The notes under the pieces: generated by a model
Databases searched by the model: none
What the model was told of the DNA's origin: nothing
What the model saw: only the letters and a program-made list of their open reading frames with translations
Translations under genes and position numbers: made by a program
Shown here: piece by piece, positions 47,348 through 51,767 of the stretch
How the letters are laid out: every line of letters begins with the position of its first letter
How positions within the stretch are numbered: position 1 is the first letter of the stretch
NCBI GenBank assembly: GCA_016715195.1
Contig: JADKBB010000026.1
Location: 1 to 51,767, forward strand
DNA: 51,767 bases
Direction of reading: 5' to 3'
DNA from: Candidatus Villigracilis proximus
Lineage (GTDB): Bacteria > Chloroflexota > Anaerolineae > Anaerolineales > Villigracilaceae

Positions 47348-48414
47348 GCGAACATGTAAACTATTGGCGGTAGGAGGAAAGGCGTATTTTCCACAGGAGT
47401 TGAATGATACGCCAGGCGCGGCTATAATAGATTTCCAACAATTTGGTATTTAATGCCTGCAACACCTTTTCGCGTTCGTTCAGTTGTTTTGAGATAGCGT
47501 CCACTATCTTTACTGTCTCAGCCACTTGAACCGTGAGCGATTGAACTTCTCGAACACGTTCGCTCAACTGATCGGCACTTTCGTTCAATTGCCGATCACA
47601 CTCCCCAATTGCTGATCACGTTCGCTCAATTGCTGATCACGTTCGCTTAATTGCTGATCACGTTCGCTTAATTGCTGATCACGCTCGCTCAATTGCTGAG
47701 AAGTGAACTTCAATTTCTCAGTCTTATCTGCAATTGCCGATAATTTGGACCCAATCTCAAAAAAGTATTCCTGAAAAATACCGACCTGCTCCGCCGACAT
47801 TGAGAATAACTCTCCTGTCTCGCCAGCAGGCTCATTTCCCACAAAAGCAACGCCCAATCCCATACCATGAATAAATTCAAAGGTGGGATACCTTTCCTTT
47901 ATTTCCAACCAATACTTCAAAACGCCAAAATCCATCTTTCTAACACTAATATCGTGAAACAGAACAATTCCCGAGAACTTACTTTAGGAAGCCATGTCTC
48001 AAAGTCATGTTTTACAGCTTCATATGTGTGATAGCCATCTATATGCAGCAGGTCAATGCTCCCATCTGCAAAATGATGCAATGCATCATCAAAGGTCGTT
48101 TGTATGAGGCTGGAAAACCTTCCGTAGAGCCCGGATCATGAAATGCCATGAGGTCTTCCAAATCCCTCCATTCTCATAAACCTCATGGATCTCCTCAGGT
48201 ATCAACCGCATAGCACTGTGTATCAAGAGATAATTCTTGAACCGCCTGACAGAAAGCGCAGTACAGGTACTGTATGGTGCCAATTCCACTAAAAGTTTTG
48301 GACGTGCCAATCCACCAAAAACATGGCAAATGGCACATGCGGAAGCCACCAATAGGGCTTAACAATTCGGCGAGGCGCGGAGAGAAAGCTTGAATACTTC
48401 AATGGGTTAATCAT
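47348..48414 (-). CDS. Methyltransferase plus coiled-coil module of the large glycan synthase (part 1 of one gene)
   Basis: The gene start is the ATG at 48412-48414, preceded by AAAGGTGA, with N-terminus MINPLKYSSFLSAPRRI. In mixed frames the SAM methyltransferase (Methyltransf_24-like) is clear: LARPKLLVELGT, YCAFCQAVQELSLDTQCYAVD, SSLIQTTFDDALHHF, SIDLLHIDGYHTYEAVKHDF and, in the clean piece 47585-47935, DFGVLKYWLEIKERYPTFEF and HGMGLGVAFVG. A coiled coil follows, with a seven-residue repeat QQLSERD copied four to five times, then helices to YYSRAWRIIQLLW. About seven single-base changes are needed. The architecture methyltransferase, coiled coil, RgpF, WbsX, GT2 suggests a single-chain glycan capping and extension machine of about 1,550 residues. 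Confidence 0.75.
47587..47700 (-). repeat. 21-bp tandem repeats coding heptads of a coiled coil
   Basis: Four near-identical 21-bp units (47608-47628, 47629-47649, 47650-47670, 47671-47691), with degenerate units on both sides, encode QQLSERD heptads. The Leu at a fixed heptad place marks a coiled coil, which may act as a molecular ruler or oligomer stalk. Copy number could vary by slippage in steps of seven residues. Confidence 0.85.
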
Positions 48415-48445
48415 AAATCACCTTTTTTCATAAAAAACAATTCTC

Positions 48446-49307
48446 TTATGCATTCATAGCCAGTTTCAGGCTAAATTTCCAATCAGGGATATTTAAATCA
48501 AATTTGGATTTAAATATCTCACAACCCAAGGCTGAGAACAGCGGTCTTTGAGCAGGTGTTGGGAAATCAATGGTCTTTGCGGTTTCCATTTTGCGAACAA
48601 CTTGTTCCAGAGGATTTGCATCAAGAGCCAGAATCTCCTTCGCCCATTCCAAACGGCTGGCATAGCCGCCGCCTGCCAGGTGATATAACCCTTTGCGTTC
48701 TTTAATATACTCAACACCGCGTGCCAGAATTACTCCGGTCATTTCCGCCAGCATTCGCGCCCAGGTGGGATTGCTGATCTGGTCATCTACAATTTTGAGG
48801 GTTTCGTTTTGGCGTGCCCATTGCAGGGTCTTGGCGACAAAACTATCGCGGCGGTTGCTATAGACCCAGGCTGTGCGGAAAATCAGGTAATTTCCATCCG
48901 CAGCCTGAATGGCCTGTTCTCCGGCAAGTTTGCTTTCGCCATATACATTCAGAGGATGCGGGAGATCGGATTCCACATACAGCGCGCCTTTTGTTCCATC
49001 AAAGAACATAATCGGTGGAGTAGTGGATCAGCGCCGCGCCCAGTTTTTAGCTTCCTCAGCCAGAATGCCGGGACCTGTTGCATTGATCGCAAAAGCCAGG
49101 TCTCGCTCGGTTTCAGCGCGATCCACTGCCGTGAGGCGGTGGCATTCAATCACATCCGGAGCAGAGTGCACGAATGCCCGTAAATTATCCGCTTCCGCCA
49201 GATTAATTTCAGGATAATCCACAACCTGCAACTCCCCCAAAGGCAAAAGGTGCGGTTGAGTTCCCAGCCTAATTGGTCCGGTTTTTCCCAAGCAATAAAA
49301 TTTTCAT
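48446..49307 (-). CDS. rfbD: dTDP-4-dehydrorhamnose reductase; several frameshifts
   Basis: Last step of dTDP-L-rhamnose synthesis (NAD(P)H-dependent reduction). The ATG at 49305-49307 shares one base with the rfbA stop (TAATG). Restored order: MKILLLGKTG (nucleotide-binding start), LLPLGELQVVDYPEINLAE, TAVDRAETERDLAFAIN, LIHYSTDYVFDGTKG, then the clean frame 48446-49009 with PLNVYGESKLAGEQAI (catalytic Tyr-x-x-x-Lys), IFRTAWVYS and a C-terminus ending KLAMNA. Breaks sit near 49275-49290, 49165, 49037 and 49010. About 287 residues when repaired, normal for RfbD. Confidence 0.9.
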
Positions 49308-50179
49308 TATATTTTTCCATTTGCCAGACGACTAAGATATTCGCCGTAGGAGTTATTTTTGTATTTTTCAGCCAATTTCATTAACTGACTTCTGTCAATA
49401 TATCCTCTATGGAAGGCGATTTCCTCTGGACAGGAGATCATCATTCCCTGACGTTCTTCGACTGCCTGAATAAAGGTGGATGCCTGTAATAATGATTCGT
49501 GCGTTCCTGCATCGAGCCAGGCATAGCCGCGACCAAGAACTTCGACATTCAAAGCGCCGCGTTCAAGATAGACGCGATTCAAATCGGTGATCTCCAGTTC
49601 GCCGCGCGGGGAGGGTTTTAAGTTGGCTGCAATTTCCACAACCTCAGAGTCGTAAAAATAAATACCTGGTACGGCATAGTGCGAACGCGGCTGACGTGGT
49701 TTTTCTTCGAGGCTGAGCACTTTTCCGTCGTCATCAAATTCGACCACCCCATAACGTTCCGGGTCACGCACGGGATAGGCGAAGACACGCGCACCGCTGG
49801 AGATATTTGCAGAACGTTGAAGAATTTCCGGCAGGCCATGACCGAAGAAAATATTATCGCCAAGAATCAGACAGGAAGGTGAACCCGCTACGAAGTCCGC
49901 CCCGACACGGAACGCATCCGCCAAACCCCGAGGCTGATCCTGCACCCGATATTCAAACTTCAGCCCCCATTGTTTCCCGCTTCCCAATAGATGCTGAAAC
50001 AAAGGCAGGTCGTGGGGAGTGCTGATCAACAGAATATCGCGGATTCCAGCCAACATCAATATGGAAAGCGGATAGTAGATCATTGGCTTATCGTATACCG
50101 GCAAAAGTTGTTTGCTAACAGCCAGTGTAAGAGGGTGGAGTCTGGTTCCATGTCCTCCAGCAAGAATTATTCCTTTCAT
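49307..50179 (-). CDS. rfbA: Glucose-1-phosphate thymidylyltransferase
   Basis: First committed step of dTDP-rhamnose synthesis: dTTP plus glucose-1-phosphate gives dTDP-glucose. It has 290 residues with an intact frame. The start ATG at 50177-50179 opens on MKGIILAGGHGTRLHPLT, 8 bp after GGAG and overlapping the rfbB stop as ATGA; an upstream extension in the frame has no family match. Other motifs: SKQLLPVYDKPMIYYPLS, LILGDNIFFGHGL, ARVFAYPVRDPERYGVVEFD, SLEEKPRQPRSHYAVPGIYF, GELEITDLNRVYLE and GYAWLDAGTHESLL. All catalytic Asp/Lys positions are in place. Confidence 0.95.
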   Translation of the reverse strand: MKGIILAGGHGTRLHPLTLAVSKQLLPVYDKPMIYYPLSILMLAGIRDILLISTPHDLPLFQHLLGSGKQWGLKFEYRVQDQPRGLADAFRVGADFVAGSPSCLILGDNIFFGHGLPEILQRSANISSGARVFAYPVRDPERYGVVEFDDDGKVLSLEEKPRQPRSHYAVPGIYFYDSEVVEIAANLKPSPRGELEITDLNRVYLERGALNVEVLGRGYAWLDAGTHESLLQASTFIQAVEERQGMMISCPEEIAFHRGYIDRSQLMKLAEKYKNNSYGEYLSRLANGKI

Positions 50180-51257
50180 GCCTGCTTCTCCCTTTGTTGA
50201 TAGTTTTGAGAAACCCATTTTTGATAATCCATTTTTTCCTGAATGGCTTTGGCCCAATCCATATTAGAAAGATACCATTGAATGGTTTCGCGTAAGCCGT
50301 CTTCCAGTGAATGACGCGGCTGCCACCCGAGAGTGCTGCTGATCTTTTCAATATTAATCGCGTAGCGACGGTCGTGGCCTGGACGGTCAGTGACAAATTT
50401 GATCAAGCTGCGTCGCGGAGTATATTGGTCTGGGTGAAGTTCATCGGCAAATCACATATGGTCTGAACAATACTTAAATTAGTCGGCTGATTGTTACCTC
50501 CAACATTATACGTCTCGCCTGGGGTGCCATGCTTGATAACAGACCAGATCGCTTCGCAATGATCCTCCACAAATAGCCAATCTCTAATCTGTTGCCCATC
50601 ACCATACACCGGCAAATCTTTTCCGGCCAGAGCATTTAAAATCACCAAAGGGAATAGTTTTTCGGGAAAGTGTCGGGGACCATAATTATTAGAACAATTG
50701 GTAATGGTGACCGGCAAATTATAAGTATGTGCGTACGCCCGGACAATATGATCACTGCCAGCTTTTGAGGCCGAATATGGGGAGTTGGGTGAATAAGGGG
50801 TTGTTTCTGAGAAAGCCGGATCCTCCGGGTTGAGAGACCCAAAAACTTCGTCAGTTGAAACATGGTGAAAACGAACTTGATCCATCGGGAAGGTATTTTC
50901 TACAAGCCAGAATTTTCGCGCAGCTTCCAGCAATGTGAAAGTTCCCATCACATTGGTTTGAAGGAACAATTCCGGGCCGAGAATGGATCGATCCACATGC
51001 GACTCGGCGGCAAAATGCGCCACTGTGTCAATGGAATGCTGCCGCATCAGACCATCTACCATTTCCCGATCACGGATATCTCCTTCCACAAAAATATATC
51101 GATCCGGGTCGGGGAGATTTTTCAGATTTTCAAGGGACCCGGCATAAGTGAGCGCATCCAGAACGACAACTTTTACATCCGGTTCTTCTTTAAGAAGATA
51201 ATGAATAAAATTGGAGCCAATAAAACCGGCTCCGCCTGTGACAAGGATATTTTGCAT
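50176..51257 (-). CDS. rfbB: dTDP-glucose 4,6-dehydratase; one frameshift
   Basis: Second step of dTDP-rhamnose synthesis. A base missing near 50446 splits the gene into 50403-51257 and 50176-50406. Restoring it gives LPDELHPDQYTPRRSLIKF and 360 residues. Motifs: ILVTGGAGFIGSNFIHYLL (NAD binding), LDALTYAGSLENL, VAHFAAESHVDRSI, FHHVSTDEVFGSL (catalytic Asp-Glu), YSASKAGSDHIVRAY (Tyr-x-x-x-Lys), NCSNNYGPRHFPEKLFP and FVTDRPGHDRRYAI. The ATG at 51255-51257 follows GGAGTGAGG. It lies 19 bp after rfbC and overlaps rfbA by 4 bp, so all rfb genes form one tight operon. Confidence 0.95.
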
Positions 51258-51276
51258 GGATACACCTCACTCCGGG

Positions 51277-51767
51277 TTAGAATAACTCTGCATCTGACAA
51301 CAACTTTCCATCCGCATCTTTTTGCGAAAGGGTGGGCGCCTGATTATTGATGATTGGCCATTCGATGCCAATTGTGGGATCATCCCACTTAATGGTTCTT
51401 TCCCACTGGGGTGCGTAGTAATCTGAGGCCTTGTATAGAATTTCAGCCCATGGAGTTAGTGTGTAGAAGCCGTGCGCACAACCTGGGGGGATCCACAACA
51501 TATTTTTATTCTCTGAAAGAGAGATTCACGCCCACCCACTTTCCGAATGTCGGCGAGTTCCTGCGGATATCAACCGCCACGTCAAAGATCTCTCCCACAA
51601 TGGTACGCACCAGTTTTCCCTGTGGGTTTTGAATTTGATAATGGAGACCACGCAGCACTCCCTGCTTTGACCTCGAATGATTATCCTGAACAAATTCTTC
51701 AGAAATACCTGCGCTGGAGAAGATTGTTTTTTTATAGCTCTCCAAAAAGAAACCGCGTTCATCCTGA
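51277..51767 (-). CDS. rfbC: dTDP-4-dehydrorhamnose 3,5-epimerase, N-terminus outside window; one frameshift
   Basis: Third enzyme of dTDP-rhamnose synthesis. The readable parts are 51506-51767 (open at the right edge) and 51277-51501, rejoined by restoring one A near 51511 to give SFRENKNMLWIPPGCAHGF. Motifs: DERGFFLESYKK, FVQDNHSRSKQGVLRGLHYQ (catalytic His in GLHYQ), KLVRTIVGEIFDVAVDIR, PPGCAHGFYTLT (Tyr), YKASDYYAPQWERTIKW, and SQKDADGKLLSD near the C-terminus. Only about 15-20 N-terminal residues are missing. It is the most upstream rfb gene visible, so the promoter of the locus probably lies beyond the window. Confidence 0.93.

Noticed and set aside
47587..47700. Short tandem repeats that could suggest a CRISPR array
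   Set aside because: Units are directly adjacent 21-mers without spacers and encode in-frame coiled-coil heptads.
33935..51767. Phase-variable or decaying polysaccharide locus
   Set aside because: Breaks are spread over nearly all genes, often several per gene, yet the protein sequence between them stays fully conserved. Phase variation would use one long tract per gene, and decay would also show amino-acid drift.

Overview
The window looks like a chromosomal piece of a member of the Chloroflexota, most likely Anaerolineae. This is inferred from six secreted proteins that end in three cysteine-bearing S-layer-homology (SLH) repeats, a Ser/Thr kinase with a Thr/Pro-rich linker and a cysteine-rich ectodomain, PucC-like and HutX-like genes, and a large surface-polysaccharide locus. 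No rRNA, tRNA, CRISPR array or full-length insertion sequence was seen.

Layout. 1-4.1 kb (minus strand): an S10 serine carboxypeptidase running off the left edge, rsmI, and a membrane Ser/Thr kinase. 4.2-7.8 kb: a PucC/BCH2-type transporter with a MerR-type regulator, then a HutX-like heme-handling gene divergent from a DtxR-type metalloregulator. 7.9-10.2 kb: a GT4 glycosyltransferase and wecB. 10.3-14.3 kb: two SLH-anchored surface proteins (GH26-like; CSLREA beta-helix). 14.9-21.6 kb (plus strand): a histidine kinase fused in one chain to a NarL-type response regulator, a lone receiver-like protein, a lipoprotein, and a sugar ABC importer (binding protein plus two permeases, no ATPase). 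21.8-30.2 kb: four more SLH-anchored proteins (BNR propeller, M6-like metalloprotease, metallophosphoesterase, PQQ-type sugar dehydrogenase). 30.5-33.8 kb (plus strand): a lipoprotein, a polytopic membrane protein and a methyltransferase. 33.9-51.8 kb (minus strand): a polysaccharide operon reading rfbC-rfbB-rfbA-rfbD, a very large fused methyltransferase/coiled-coil/RgpF/WbsX/GT2 protein, a GtrII-like membrane protein, a DegT aminotransferase, WbqC, two tandem beta-propeller genes, a methyltransferase, a GNAT, and two GT2 transferases.

How it works together. The right half would make dTDP-rhamnose and assemble and modify a cell-surface glycan. The middle exports enzymes tethered by SLH triplets and imports a sugar under a one-chain phosphorelay. 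Two promoters, one after the kinase gene and one before the BNR surface gene, share the same design: AGACTGTAC direct repeats at 11-bp pitch placed 7-8 bp upstream of an ATGACA -35 box. This links signalling and surface genes in a possible small regulon.

Quality caveat. From about 22.6 kb, and especially from 34 kb to the right end, most genes are broken by single-base indels, mainly in homopolymers. In many cases restoring one base rejoins a conserved protein and gives a length divisible by three. I read these as sequencing errors rather than decay and annotated the restored genes, naming each break.
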